Shown here: piece by piece, positions 1 through 12,245 of the stretch
How positions within the stretch are numbered: the first letter of the stretch is position 1
Layout: each line of letters opens with the position of its first letter
DNA from: Membranipora membranacea
Taxonomy: Eukaryota; Bryozoa; Gymnolaemata; Cheilostomatida; Membraniporidae
Length of the DNA stretch: 64,000 nucleotides
Reading direction: 5' to 3'
NCBI GenBank assembly: GCA_914767715.1
Contig: OU612068.1
Span: forward strand, 5,022,001-5,086,000
The notes under the pieces: generated by a model
Database searches by the model: none
What the model was told of the DNA's origin: nothing
What the model saw: the letters and a program-made list of their open reading frames with translations, nothing else
Program-made: the position numbers and the translations under genes

Positions 1-1036
1 GGATGATTGAAAAAAAAACCCAGTGCTGTTCAACAAGTTGGATCTTGAGGAACCAATATAACCCACCCAAGAAAAGATGGTGTTGCAATTTTTAGCAATT
101 TAATTACTAAGGAACACTGATTTCTTTGCATAATACATATTTCTTATTACTGACAGCCAGGAAAAGTTGCAAAGGTAAAAGTATAATCAAGAAGAAAAGA
201 TATTTAGTACTCACTATTAGCCCCACCAACAATGATTCTTCCAAACGCCCAAACTATTATAGCTTATAAGTCGATTTCCTTTCTCCCGCGGAAAGCTGCT
301 GTATGTAAATAAAGCTGCTCATCTAATCACATCACATAGCCCTATCCTATCTTACAATTCTGATCCGATCCGTGTAGAAATAAATCATATAAAGGGATTC
401 TGCCGTGACTGACCAGGACGATTGATAACAGGCGTACCTTAAACACCTTACCATTTGGACTAAAGATTGTCCCTATCTAAGATCCTCAATTTTTCCCTCC
501 TAGCTCTCTGCCTATTCCTGTCACATTGGCCACATTTTCCTTGCGCTAAAACTATCCAGGGTAACGGTTCTGATGCTTCCATTTTCCTGTAATAACCTAA
601 CCTAAGGTCAAATCATAAGCTTTATGAGGAAACCTGCTTGGTGCTTAGGAGGGATAAGATATCTGTCTAAGTTCTCGGGAGTTTAAAGCGACCAATGGTG
701 ACCCTGGTGTTAAAGCGACCAATGGTGACCCTGTCTAAGTTCCTGGGCGTTTAAAGCGACCGATGGTGACCCTGGTGTTAGGTCATTCAGATCACGCCCT
801 AACACTTTGCCTCCCTCAGTAATTGCCTTCCATTTAACTGGAAAAATTCTAATGGAGGCAAAGTGAACCTAACATGATCTTCTGAGTAAATAATATTGTC
901 TTTATAACTAAGTTTGTTCACTATACCAGTGTTTGGTGTTGCCCCCTCCCCAAACCCAACTCCAAATACTGTTAGAAAGGAGAGAAAAACATGGTTTCTA
1001 TATGAGATGGTGTTTGATTGATCGATAATATTACAG
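1..1036. other. Non-coding flank, left copy of a duplicated segment
   Basis: I see no coding exon here. The stretch aligns base for base, with small indels, to 17790-19626, where the same sequence follows exon 17581-17704 of the WKREL-motif gene. It is therefore the intron before exon 1037-1161 of another gene copy whose earlier exons lie left of the window. The only large difference is a foldback element present in the right copy (18758-19556) and absent here. Confidence 0.7.
664..780. repeat. Short tandem repeat, three units
   Basis: The core TTAAAGCGACCAATGGTGAC is repeated three times with slight changes (one unit has GACCGATGG). The homologous place in the second segment copy (about 18455-18545) holds a contracted and differently arranged version, so the array has changed since the duplication. 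Confidence 0.75.
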
Positions 1037-1781
1037 GTATAGTAAGGTGGATCCGATAGCAGAGAAATCAGATACAGTGCAGACGGATAAGGAGAATAAT
1101 GACACTGTCGATGAGAAGGTGCCAGTCTGGAAACGTGAACTCAAGAGGCTCTCAAGTCGAAGTATGTGTCTGTTGTCATGTTACGCATACCCTAGCTGAA
1201 CTAATACAGGCCTGTATCAGGTGTTATGTGTGGGCGGTGATATGTTTGGTAGGTGTTACAAATAGGGAGGTGATTTGCAGGAAGCGAAGTAAGAGTAGGA
1301 TGAATCAGGTCCACGTGACTTTGTGGCCAACCTTTCATCAGCAGCTTGAGAAAGGATTCATTTTCATTTCATTGATGTACACACCATAATTATTGCTGTT
1401 GAGCTTCGACCAAGTTTGGTCCATTTGCCTGCATCCCAAGTCGCTCCCAATCTACTGGTCACGCCGCAGGCAAAGCTTTTGCCTTTGCCGCTTTGCCTGC
1501 AGCGTGACTGGTGGAAAGGAGCAACAGGAATGCAGGCAATTGGATTAAACTTGTTCTTGGTTGAGCTTAATAATATCTCATATCATAATAAATGTTATAT
1601 TGTATCTTGTATTGCTGATTAAACTAATGATTTTTGTTTGTCTACAGATTCTATAGTAGTTCCAGAAGAGGGAACTGAGGAATCCACCAAAGATTCCGGT
1701 GTTGGTCCTGAACCAGAGTTTATAAAACTTTTCAAAAAGAGGCAAGAAAGGCTTAAAAAGTCAGGTATATACAATGTGTAG
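1037..1781 (+). CDS. WKREL-motif proline-rich protein, copy 1, last two exons (5' end outside window)
   Basis: Two exons are visible. Exon 1037-1161 has a TTACAG acceptor and a GTATGT donor and contains VPVWKRELKRLSSRS. Exon 1648 onward has a TCTACAG acceptor and contains PEFIKLFKKRQERLKKSG. The phases agree (exon 1 ends in phase 1, exon 2 starts with two bases). Reading on through TCAGGTATATAC reaches a TAG at 1779-1781. A GTATAT donor at 1765 is the alternative, but I found no in-phase exon to receive it. The short tryptophan/basic motifs in an otherwise disordered acidic/proline-rich chain recall taperin and phostensin, or CRACD-like actin-capping regulators. That assignment rests on motif resemblance only. 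Earlier exons should lie left of base 1, because the whole segment is a duplicate of 17.8-22.7 kb. This copy keeps the splice sites and C-terminal motif that the second copy has lost. Confidence 0.6.
1398..1569. mobile_element. Foldback MITE in intron
   Basis: The ends are inverted repeats: GACCAAGTTTGGTCCATTTG near the left end pairs imperfectly with ATTGGATTAAACTTGTTCTT at the right. A second nested inverted repeat lies around the GCAGGCAAAG core. A sister copy sits at the same place in the duplicated segment (19991-20156), so the insertion predates the duplication. Related, more diverged sequences occur at 16631-16747 and 53755-53862. Confidence 0.65.
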
Positions 1782-3061
1782 TTTGCAGACTTCTAGAAGC
1801 GATGAAGATGTAGTTTCTCCACAAGAATCGCTTGCTGATGATCATGTTTCCGATGCTATTTCGCTCGACATATTACTAATGTGCTACTGGCAATCTTTGT
1901 TGAGATATGGTGCATAGTTACCACATTATTACAATAATATCATTCTGGTCTGCTCAACCAACATCGTGAAGGAGTTCATTGGTGAGAAGACAGGAATATT
2001 GGTTTGGGTTGCAGCTTGATTTGTTTGAAAATATTTTTGGAACCTAAAACCCATAGCTGTTGATGATAATTTGTCAAAAACAAGACAAATATTTTCGGTG
2101 GTTCAACATCAAACTTGTTTACCGCAATAAATCAACCATTGAATTCCATATCGTGAATAGCATCATTAGCTTTGTTATGCCAAACAAAGGGCTTGCAAAA
2201 ATAGCCAGTCCCTAGTAGAAATCTAGAAATGCCCAAGCCATTGACACGGTAAGCATATCACAACTGTTTGCAATTTTGTAAACAAAACAATTTTCCAGGC
2301 TAAATTGTTCATGCTAGGGACAGCCAATCAGATCACAGTCAGATGAGTCCCTGTGTTGAGTGCCCTAACTGTATAACGCTATGATACTATTTCCATTCTA
2401 TGAGAAGAATTTAATTCAGTGTTTGCGACTAATAATATTAAAAAAAAATGCTGTTGATTATTATACTGTTGTTGGTATTTTCAAACCTATGGTTATACCT
2501 GACTAACACTTTCCTTACTGGTTTACCTAAATGGTGATAATGATATACAGATATTTTGAGTTATCGAACACCTAGTCTATCTATACCATATACCTCTTTT
2601 CTTCATTATAGCATCACAAATTTCCGAGTCCGACTGTTGATGGAATAGCTACTTCAGTTGAAGGACAGACATACGGATAGGGTGTGGACGCCATCATTGC
2701 TCAGTGTATAGTTGTATTTTTTACTAAATTTGACAATAATTATAATAATATTATATATTTTTCCTATTACATTCGTTTACAAATATTTTTTATGCCATTT
2801 GGTTGTGTTCAAAGTTGAAAATTGCACTTTGATTGTTAGCATTTTTTAGCTTGCCGATCATTCCCAAGTTATTTTGACACCTCTCGTAATTCCTCTACAT
2901 TTAATTACATTTCCTCTTGTTTTCATCTTTTCTTACATTTCAAATTGTTTTCATAAATTTAATTACTATAATTTGTATTTTTTCTATCATTATACTCAAG
3001 TCAATACAATATTATCAAAATAGGCTATTCAGTTCATTCGCTAGGTGAAACATCTTGCAAT
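1782..3061. other. Non-coding block shared with 20330-21590
   Basis: This region is duplicated at 20330-21590 with scattered changes. A coding-looking stretch follows a possible TTTGCAG acceptor at 1781-1787 and contains SDEDVVSPQESLADDHVSD before a TAG at about 1918. Its phase does not match the upstream exon, so I do not call it an exon. The rest is AT-rich. From about 2815 on it is homologous to the sequence downstream of the caspase gene (49575-49800). Confidence 0.5.
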
Positions 3062-3361
3062 TTCATTTTGAATACAGGTCAAGTCTCTTCTTCAAAGTTG
3101 TTCTAATTTCTGGGGTTTGTGCTTCACTGAATTTCATCTTCATTCTTGTGAGTGCCCGAGATTGCATATCATAGACATCAGATTTGCCATACACTGTCTG
3201 AATTCTTGAGCAATCGCACTTGTGAATACCCTGCGCTTAGCATATCCACTTCTCATTGTGGCTAGCATAAGGAATGTGTTTTACTGGTCAAAGACGATGA
3301 GAGTTTCATCTTTTAAAGAGGCTCGCATTGCCATATTGCATTCACTAGAATATGGTCTGAA
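3062..3361 (-). pseudogene. Decayed copy of the last caspase exon (copy 1)
   Basis: The minus strand aligns to the last exon of the NHL-caspase gene (49822-50157) from its 3' end through the region encoding the start of the p10 part. Homology continues into the 3' flank. Frame is not kept through it, and upstream of about 3361 it runs into unrelated sequence before the catalytic QAC motif. It is a duplicated gene tail, not a functioning caspase. Similar tails sit at 21590-21875 and 33640-33870. Confidence 0.7.
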
Positions 3362-3617
3362 GTTTTTTTGGTTCCCAGCCTGTCTTGACAGGCTCAGCAG
3401 ATTTAGCAAGGGGGCTTACCTGTCAAGGCAATGCAAATGCATGCCATTGTATAAATGCAGTCCAACAAGTTCGACAAGTTTCTCAAAACAACCTACTTCC
3501 AATGACATTTGGGTTCAATGCACATGTCAATGTTCTGCCGAAGACTGTCTAACACTGTTTGGCCGATGGCACGATATATGCCATAGCGCTTGTATAGCCT
3601 ATCAACCTTTACACTAG

Positions 3618-4845
3618 ATTGTATGACTATATATATATATATTATATATATTATATATACAATTGCTGATCAAGTCACAAATGATACATGGGACCATGCA
3701 TAAAACACATATCATAATACATCTATATAAAGTTGTCCTCTCTGTAACAAAATAAGTGTTGCATTGTGGGAATGGGAATTGTTTCATTTCAGGATTTGAT
3801 TGGTGTGTCAGAATCTTGTGAGCTTTAACTCCTTGGCCAAAGTAAGTCAATTTATTTGAGCAGGATTATTTATGAATGGTGAAATAATTCTCAGTAAAAG
3901 AAAGCTGTGAACACCTAGGCCCAAACATTGGATACATAGACCATTGAAGTTTGTAAGCTTATGTCCATCCATCCCCAGCCGCCCTTTGGGTTGATACTGG
4001 GGATAACATGTTGTACTGCTGTGATTAATCAACATCAGTTACTTTTTCAACATTGAATAATTGTGTTTTTACTTCAATCCATCAATAAACTATTGTGAGT
4101 GACCACTAGGCTGGTAGGCTATGACTAACTCTTATTATGAAATTCACCCAATGCAAGAACGCAAAGTCATAAATAAAAGTTAAATCGGAAAAGCTAAAAT
4201 TTCTAACCTGTAATGATATGAGTTTTGTCCTTAAAAGGTAGCTAAAGAAGGAGATAAGAAAACCTAGGAGTTCTTTCAATCAACAACTGTGAAAATTTTT
4301 CCTTTGAACTATCAACTTTAATTTACATTGTTGTAAAAATGTTGTTTGTTGGTTTGCACAAACAAAGACCCAATGATCTTCACCTGTGAGATTTGGGTTG
4401 ATAATATGATATTTGCAAAAAACCTGAAAAGTGGGCGTTTGGAGCTCTTTTTTTCCACACTGTTATGATTATATTTGTCAGAATCATTTTCTACAGACAA
4501 TGGTTAATAGATTATAACATCTTTGGTATTATTCAGCTACTCGCACAAGGAAACGACGATAGATAATTTCATTTATGATGATGAAAAACGGATATAAAAA
4601 AAAGAAGATATTATCGTTTATAAATCCATAACTATTTAAACTGCGGGCCCACGTTTTTGTCAAACAAGATGTGACCGCATTGATAAGGCTAAGCATCCAT
4701 GTATGATCACAGATTTTTCTCCCAAAACCAAGTTTGAGTCAAACAATTATCTGATAGTAAAATTTAAAATAGATTTGAATGCCTCACAAGTATACTACAT
4801 TTTTTGTTTGCTTGCATTGCACTAAAAACACATTTATGTCAAATA
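3618..4845. other. Non-coding spacer with TA microsatellite
   Basis: No exon is seen. A (TA)n run lies at 3628-3660. The block 3690-4310 recurs at 22090-22740 and 34150-34770, always following a caspase-tail copy. Near 4510-4530 the sequence ATACCAAAGATGTT, read on the minus strand, marks the far end of inverted module A. The same words follow gene 2 of module C at 49560. Confidence 0.6.
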
Positions 4846-7800
4846 TTAATTGAGTGCTTCTTTCTTTTGTTTCGGCCACACTTTAATTTCCGTTTTCTCA
4901 GAAGTGATGGTTAAAACAATTTCTGGTTGTGGATTCGAGGTGTCTTGATCGTGGACTTCCTGTTTACCTTTCGTGTATGAGGCTTTTGGTGGTTTATGGG
5001 CATAGGAATAGTGGTGGAAGTCTTCACTATGCTCAGGGAAAACACATACGATGTCATTATAATGTGACTTTTCACTGCTAGGGCCAGCTTCACGCATCCC
5101 AGGAGAATGCGGTGGAAAGAACTTACAAGAATGCTGTTTGGGAGCTAAAATCTCTGAGCTGCTTTCACGAGGCGGGAGAGATAACCTAGGTCGAACATAT
5201 GGAGGCTTTGTAGCCAATGCGCGGGTGTTTGTTGACCTATCTACATGATCCAAAACTTCAACATAGTATGGCTCATCAGAGGAATCATTTGAGTGCTTGT
5301 TTATAGGAGGCTGTCTGTGCTGATCTGGCAGCGACGGTGATGGTTTTCCTTCACCCAGGTTTTCTTTGCTCCAGGATATCTCTTTGGTTTTAGCCACACT
5401 TTCGTCATTCAGGTAATCTTTTCTCTGTTGTTCTACATCCTTCCGCCTGCATGTGGTCAGATGAATATCTGTAAAAATGAAGACCAAAATAAAATTTATG
5501 TTGCCTGACTTCGAGTAGCTGAGTTACTTTGAGTGCCTGAGTAACTGTGACTACACATTTTCATCCTCTCTGACAAAGTTTGAGTCGACAGCTTCATCTA
5601 AGAATGTCTTACTTGCTTAAATTTTCCATAAATTAGCGCTGCATTCACTTATTTTGTCTAAGCAATACTATAATTTTCATTTTCTATGAGTTATGTCAAA
5701 AATGTATACAGTTGATAATTGGAGAATAGTCTTCTTGGTTCCTACATTTTCATTTGTGGCGGAGGCTTTAAATAATTGACGGGAATATATGTAGTGAACA
5801 AAATCTGCAGGAAAAACACAAGGAATGGATTACAAGAAAATGTGAGAGTGACAACTTACTAGAATTCTGTTCATGACCCATATTGCGCTCATCGGGTAGT
5901 AGAGATAGCCTGGGCTGAACATATTGAGGTGTCTGAACCAAGGTTTGTGTGTTGAGTGGTCTATCATAATTTTCCAAAACTTTAACATAGTATGGCTCAA
6001 CAGAGGAATTGTTTGAGCCCTCGTGTACTGGAGGCTGTCTGTGCCGATTAGGTAGGATTGGTCTAATTGGACTGATTGGTCTATCCCTGACCTGGTTTTC
6101 TTTATTAGAGGTTGTAGAGTTGGTTTTATTGACACTTTCTGCTTTCAGCTGATCTTCTCCTTGTTGTACATCCCCTTGTTTGAATGTTCTCAGTTGAATG
6201 TCTGTAAGAATGAAGACGTAAAAGCTCTATTAGAGATAGTTCAGATGTGATGTTATCCTACTAGAAGTATATAGCAGAACAAATTCAACTCAATGCGCAA
6301 TGATTACTGAGAATCTGTGATGACTTCAGGGATCAGTTCCCATTTCTGGTGAATAATATATGTTTGTACAATGTGATTTTACGGGGGTATAGGTAAGCCA
6401 TAGTTACACACCTTCAATTACACGTTCCGAGTCAGGAGGCCTTCTCTGTCTTCTGTGGCGGTGAGCGTATTTCCGGATGAGCCGCCTTTTCTTTTTCTTA
6501 TACCGCAGAGAAACGAAAGCTATGGATACACCAACTGCTAATACTACTACAGCTGCAGCATATCCGAAAACAGCAAGGGAATCTGAAAATGCAATGAATG
6601 TAATGAAAATTGATGATCGGCCACATGACTTTCCAAATTACTAAAGACTAATGATGTAGTTTTAGGTTTTAGGCTTTAGGAGGGGGGAAGAATGTAAGAA
6701 AATTTAACCCATGTAACCATAGACTTAATAATTATTAAGTCTATGCAAGTAACTCTTGAGGAAAACACAAAGAAGGAATTGTGTGCTCGTTTTCCAAGCA
6801 AGGACAACTTCTACGAATACAATATTTAATGGTGTGATGTACAGTTAATAAGAGTATGACTACTAGCACTTTAGAACTACACCCACACCTTGCTCAATTT
6901 TTTTTTTAAATCTCACCAACGGATGCTGTCTTTTCACTTCTATTCAGGCTGGTCACCTCATCTGAACCTGTCACTGGTGTAACGCTGCTGGCGTCATTTG
7001 GGCTATTCACTGCAGAAAGAGGATAGATAATGTCACTGATTGATAACTCAGGTTTAATAACAAATTTATATATCTAATAGTAACTGTAATGGTAAACAAA
7101 TATTCATAGCCTTAAAACTACAGAAGTTAAAGAAACTGACTCATTGCCCTCAGTATTTGCTCAAGCTATCAAGAGAATAATCACCACTTTACATGCATGT
7201 TGATCACCTTTATTATATTGGTTTTAACTGATAAAATCATGTTCATAGAGGGTAAACTTACCAGCATACTGAAAGTGGATCAATTCCCAATTAGTACCAA
7301 CAGCAAGTAGGTAGGAACCTTTGGTTGGTATGTCTGCTATCTGATTCACTTTGAGAAGTTCTTGGCTATGATTATTGGTGATGCTGGAAAAATATGTTGT
7401 CCCTCCATGAACGTAGCTATGTGAACCTGTATTGATATTGAGCAACAGCAATGATTTTTCCAGCGTGCGACAAAGAAAAAGGTCTTCACTGATGGGAATG
7501 GTCTGCTCAATAGATAGTCTAGTCTGATTTCCTTGAAAAGGAATAGGAGTAGTTGTCTTTGATTGGAAGTTGAATTGATATACATTCATTGTGTTACTAC
7601 AAAAAATAAAAGCTATTGAATAGTTCTCGTTAAACGACATAGCTGTTATTCTTTCTCCCATGCCGTTGAACTTAAAATTTGTGGCTGACTCATTTGTGGA
7701 TAGATTAATCAAATATATTGTTGAATCATCAACATAGTATGCAGCTTCTGGTGAAGATCTGCGGTCAACCGCTGTTGGTCCGAGAACAAATGATTTGTTC

Positions 7801-8853
7801 CTCCTACATCTGGAGTTTGGTTCCTGGCTGCAGCATCCAGATTTCCTGCACACCAGCGTCTCTTCTATTGTGCTGTCGTTCAGAGAGTTGGAAAGCTGGT
7901 ATACCTTCACTGAGTCCTTGTCACCAACAAGAAATCTCCGAGTACTTATTTGACGAAAGCTTTTGATTTCAACATCATTTCTTATTATCTGTACTGAGGT
8001 TTCATTTTCCTGTGAAGTGATCAGGCGGTATATACATTCATCCAGTGAAAAGAAAACTGTCTGGCTAGAATCTACACTTTGTTCTATATTTTTCAGATCC
8101 TTGGCCATTGCTGTACCAACAAGATGTTTTGTCATATCCAAAGTAAATCTAAGGAATAGAGATGAATAGGATAAATGATATGCAACATTGTACATTGACC
8201 AATATAGGTGAAAGTGTTGAAGCAATACTCGAAAATGGAATTGTGATGTACATTATACATAAACATAATAAATACTTATTTATATGTTTGTGGCATTATA
8301 TAATGGTCAATCTATTCAACCATGGAGGTGAACAAAACTTGCTCTAGTACTGTCAAGATGAGAGGTGTCCCAATAGAGTTATCCCCCTCTATGGGTGTCC
8401 CTTCATACAATTGAGGAGAAAACCTCTTCAAAGATCTTGGGATTTCCATCTTCCAAACCCTCTTATTATCCCCCATCAACAATGCTGACAATACAGGCTA
8501 CAATGTTATCCTCAACTTCTCGTGATCAATTGCATGTTTGGTAAAAAATTAATATTAAACTGATTATTTACGACAAGCTGAAAATTCTACTGCAAAATTC
8601 CAACTCAAAATTTGATCAAAACTGGTACAATATTAATGAAAAACCTTTTGGATTATGGCCTGCTAGCACACAGTTCAATATCGATACATACAGTGCCACA
8701 ATACTAATGCTTCATATAGTGAAGTGTCTAAGTTTATTTCTAACCCTATTGCAGAGCCTCATAAATTTATCTTGTAATAATTTACCTTGAACTTGAATCA
8801 CCTTCTACAGCTATAACTACGACTGTAAATCCAAGGTAGAACCGAATAAACAG
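4846..8853 (-). CDS. Single-pass receptor with propeller-like ectodomain and duplicated tyrosine tail (module A gene 2)
   Basis: Six exons join in phase: 8853-8786, 8148-7262, 7009-6917, 6582-6412, 6201-5860 and 5468-4846, giving 727 residues plus an unseen start exon. The first exon encodes a hydrophobic signal-like stretch (FYLGFTVVVIAVEGDSSS). The 295-codon ectodomain has repeated beta-strand phrases (VKVYQLSNSL, IYLINLSTN, MNVYQFNFQ, LLLLNINTG), several cysteines and N-glycosylation sites, suggesting a degenerate beta-propeller. The TM helix is YAAAVVVLAVGVSIAFVSL followed by KKKKRRLIRK. The tail consists of two paralogous exons, each with HRQPP, EPYYV and YVxPRLSL, giving three YxxP sites (YDRP, YVQP, YVRP) of the kind bound by Crk/RasGAP SH2 domains. 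All splice sites are canonical and no frame is broken, so this is the best-preserved of the three copies. No ATG is found in the signal exon, which has an acceptor shared by all copies, so a short 5' exon must lie upstream. Function is unknown; receptor signalling by tyrosine phosphorylation is inferred. Confidence 0.78.
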
Positions 8854-9194
8854 CTGCAAAATAAAAAAATTCCAAGTTGCACTATACAGAATACAGACTT
8901 GTTACATACTTTTTCTACCCAGCTAAACAACCAATATGGTTCTGTGAATTAGGAACAGATATCGGCTAGAGTTGTGGGGGATGGGTGAGGGCGAATGCAT
9001 TGATGTTATCTGACACCATATTCCGCTGGCAGAGATGGGAGTGTGATATAGTGTAAAAAAGTTGAGTAAACATTACCTAGCCATACATCTCATTATCTCA
9101 AGCCTGTGTGCGATGGCCCACTTTCTCTCCTTTAGGGTAATTAAAAAATAGCCTGAATTTTTATATAAAGTATTAGGTTGTAGCGAAAGCACAT

Positions 9195-9239
9195 TAGCCT
9201 TGTCACGCGGCCACGGGCTATGGCCGCGTGACTAGGCTA
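9195..9239. repeat. GC-rich hairpin
   Basis: TAGCCTTGTCACGCGGCCA pairs with TGGCCGCGTGACTAGGCTA around a 7-base loop, in the spacer between genes 1 and 2 of module A. With almost complete pairing over 19 bases it resembles a very small foldback element. It is absent from the homologous place in modules B and C. Confidence 0.75.
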
Positions 9240-9819
9240 AGGGCACACTGCTAATAATCCATACAATTCTTCAGTGGTAGACTTACTTGTTTTGATCAGC
9301 TTGCAGGACTCAGTAGACAACCTTGAAAGGACCCAAAAATCTGTGACAGCCCCGATATTGCTAGACGCGGTCATTACGCGTTACCACCCTCATAATATCA
9401 CTGGAAAGCTTGAGTCAGTGTTTGATCTGCCAATAAATTGGTAGTTATGGCAATCTAGCACCTTGGTACAGTGTACCCAAAGCCACTGAAGGAATAATAG
9501 TTGTGAACATGAAAATTAGATTATTTGAACATACCTCTATCACACAGTGCATTGACATTTTCTCGGTCGAACTGACGTCTACCTAGCCAGAGTCAGACAC
9601 ATAGCAGCACCACCAGCGCTTACCAAACAGCAAAATGTAAACTTATCAATAGGTAACTCTGATCTTATATTGCCCTGATACGTTTAATCTCTTTTGTTCA
9701 GACCGATTTATTTCTACTTTTTTTGCTCTGATACAATAATGCCAAAACCACAGTGTATCTCTATTCAAGGAAGTTGTTAATGAGAGTTGTTCTGATTGAG
9801 TCAGTAAGTGTTGCTCTCA

Positions 9820-11767
9820 TCAGTATCGTAGCCAAAGTGCCTGTGGACAAGATTCTTCATCGGTAAGCCTCACTTTGGCCCATCTTCTATCTTTGATAGC
9901 GCAAAGCAGACTTTTCTTTCCACCACCTGCAAATGAGATTCGTCATAGCTATCTTAACTGCATTTGTAAAAGTCAAAATAATATGAAGAATTAAAAAGGA
10001 TTGCCTACATTTTGTGGAAATGATTATTTCGTTTATTGTCTGTGGTTTGCTTTGACACATCATTGAAGAGAGGCTTGACAGATGAGCCTAGATATATGCA
10101 GCTTCAAAGCTCAAATTTATTTACATGGACATATTTTTGAGCCATTGAATGCACGCTCGTTCTTGGCATGATTTATTTTAAAATTTGAAATTTATCCAGT
10201 ATTGAAATGTTTAACATTTTTATGAATTATTATTGTGGAATTAAATCGCTGAATATAAAGATTTCATAGAATGTTTCCGATTTCAGAATTTAGTGTACAT
10301 TAATAATACCAAATAGCTATTTCAGAATTTGATCAAATTGTACACCTTTAATAGTAAGAGCAAAGAGTACTGCTCTAATTTCATAAACAGTCTGTGTCCC
10401 AGCTTCAACTGATTTTCACTCAAACTTGAGATGAGATGAGATGGTACTATAAAGGTACTATGTTGTATTCACCATTGTTGAAATTATATACCTTTATAGT
10501 ACCCTCTCGTCTTAGCTTCTAGGGAAAATTTGTTGAACCTGGGACACAGACTGTTTATAAAATGAGAGAAGTTCTCTTAATTAGGTTGAGAACTCTAGAA
10601 ATTTACCAAAAACCTGATTCTGTCCCAATGCAAAAGTAGAATCTCTAATGAATTAAGCTAAATCAACTTACTGCGATGCTTGAGAAGTTTAAAACCGTAT
10701 CTCTCATCGAGTAATTCAAAAACATTGTTGTCACACATGGAGACAGTTTGAGGTGCTGGTCGTGAGTTGGGCTACAACATAAACATCCATTCCAATCAAG
10801 ACATGTCAAACACTACTGTGCCCACTTGACAGTTAGCCTCAATTTTGGTTATCTGAGAAATAAAGGGAGATATAACCTGTGTGGCCAATCAACTTATCAG
10901 TGTAGAATTTACCGACTGTGTGAGTTAGAATCGTGTTGTCTCTGATCGCTAAGTACAGGACTGACCTGAACACAAACATATTGCAAAAATTGTCTTTGGA
11001 AAGCTCTTGAAGATTGTGGGAATCTTAACTATATCAACCTAAAATATAATGATGTCACTCACCGTTGCCATGAGAATATTTCCCGATGAAACAACTGCTA
11101 TTTGACCTTGGGAGAAATCCATATAACCATATCCTTCGACTCTCTTCTCGTTATAAAAATTTATAACAACAAATCGTCTCTGATCCTTGACGCCATCCAT
11201 TACATATATATCGTATCTCATAAATTGATAGCGCGTTGCTAGATATTAGAAGAAAAGAAAAAATTAAACATTTATTATTCATAAGCTTTACCTTCACTTG
11301 AGGTTTTATATCAACATAACCAAGCATTTTTTAGCCTAATTTGCCTTGTAAAATGGCACTAAATGCTTCAAGGAAAACTGAGAGGCTAAGCCCAGCATAT
11401 TTGTGTGATACCAAGTTCATTTCTAGCATTCTCAATGCTGCAGTCAGTATAAAACTGAAACGGCCCCACCATTGATAGATTACATCCTATGGCTGCATCA
11501 AAACCATCGATCACTGCAAAGAAATGGGAATACAATTTTCAATGAAAATGGATCCAACATTTCCGTACAAAGAAATATTGTAATCTTAGGAATACCACTT
11601 ACCACTTGTCATATACTCATTACGTAGTAAGATGACTTCATGGGATTCTGGATCAAATGTCATGAAAGATAAGCTTTTAGCGTCTCGCCGTAACCTGCTA
11701 TGTCCCCTGTCAGCCGCATATAATCTGAGTGTCGAGCAATATTCAGCAAAGTATTGACTTACTAAAA
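9820..11767 (-). CDS. NHL-type protein ending WLRY (module A gene 1), N-terminus not found
   Basis: Five exons join in phase: 11767-11603, 11513-11412, 11238-11063, 10771-10672 and 9926-9820, with TGA at 9820-9822, about 215 residues. The first exon holds an NHL-like blade (STLRLYAADRGHSRLRR). The third holds YDIYVMDGVKDQRRF. The last two give SMCDNNVFELLDERYGFKLL and a basic end with SLLCAIKDRRW and DEESCPQALWLRY. There is no TM segment, so it may be secreted or cytosolic. The acceptor is AAAG or, six bases on and still in frame, TTTTAG. Upstream sequence is SINE and transposon in every module and I find no start codon exon, so either a distant 5' exon exists or the gene is truncated. This is the only copy whose second exon keeps both splice sites. 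Apart from the NHL blade I recognise no family. Confidence 0.6.
10372..10570. mobile_element. Foldback MITE in gene 1 intron (module A)
   Basis: The arms CATAAACAGTCTGTGTCCC and GGGACACAGACTGTTTATAA are inverted copies, continuing inward through CAGCTTCAAC-type sequence. The same element lies in the same intron of module B (30552-30708), and one arm survives in module C (40756-40797). It was therefore present before the modules were duplicated. Confidence 0.8.
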
Positions 11768-11879
11768 CTTTAAAATGACATAGTGATGTAAATTAATGAT
11801 ATAACAAAATGCAGTAAGTTCAGTTTCATGTTTATCATTTTGTTACTTTTTTGTACACACTAGGTCTTATTTGACTGTC

Positions 11880-12245
11880 CTACTTAATGGGCCTCCTTTG
11901 GCCTGAGACTTGTGTGGGTAGTGACTAGTGACCCTATATCTAGTCTAAGTGCTCAGACAGCTCCATAGCGTGTTAGTGGCATTACATTATCAACCACCCA
12001 TTGGTCTGAGCATTTAGACCACTCTAAAGCATAACTGTGACCGGCTATTTTTTCAGTGAGGCAGAGGGAGATATTTATACTGTGTGTTCACACAATAAAC
12101 CTATATATATATGTTGCTGATCTGAACAGACCTGGCTAGGATGAATGACTTAAATGTGCTAAATCAGGAAATTACACCTGGGGCCGGATCTCGAACCTAG
12201 ATCATATGATCACAAGTCCTTACCCTTAACCATTCTACGCATGCA
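11880..12245 (-). mobile_element. tRNA-derived SINE-like element (module A)
   Basis: On the minus strand, AGAATGGTTAAGGGTAA resembles a pol III A box, and GGTTCGAGATCC (12186-12197) a B box about 35 bases further on. Copies at equivalent positions precede gene 1 in modules B (29031) and C (38321). It is not a functional tRNA: no cloverleaf or anticodon arm can be drawn. Confidence 0.6.

Noticed and set aside
664-780. CRISPR-like spaced repeats
   Set aside because: Three imperfect tandem units without unique spacers, in animal DNA.
1788-1920. Possible further WKREL-gene exon containing SDEDVVSPQESLADDHVSD
   Set aside because: Acceptor present and frame open, but the phase disagrees with the preceding exon and no donor follows.
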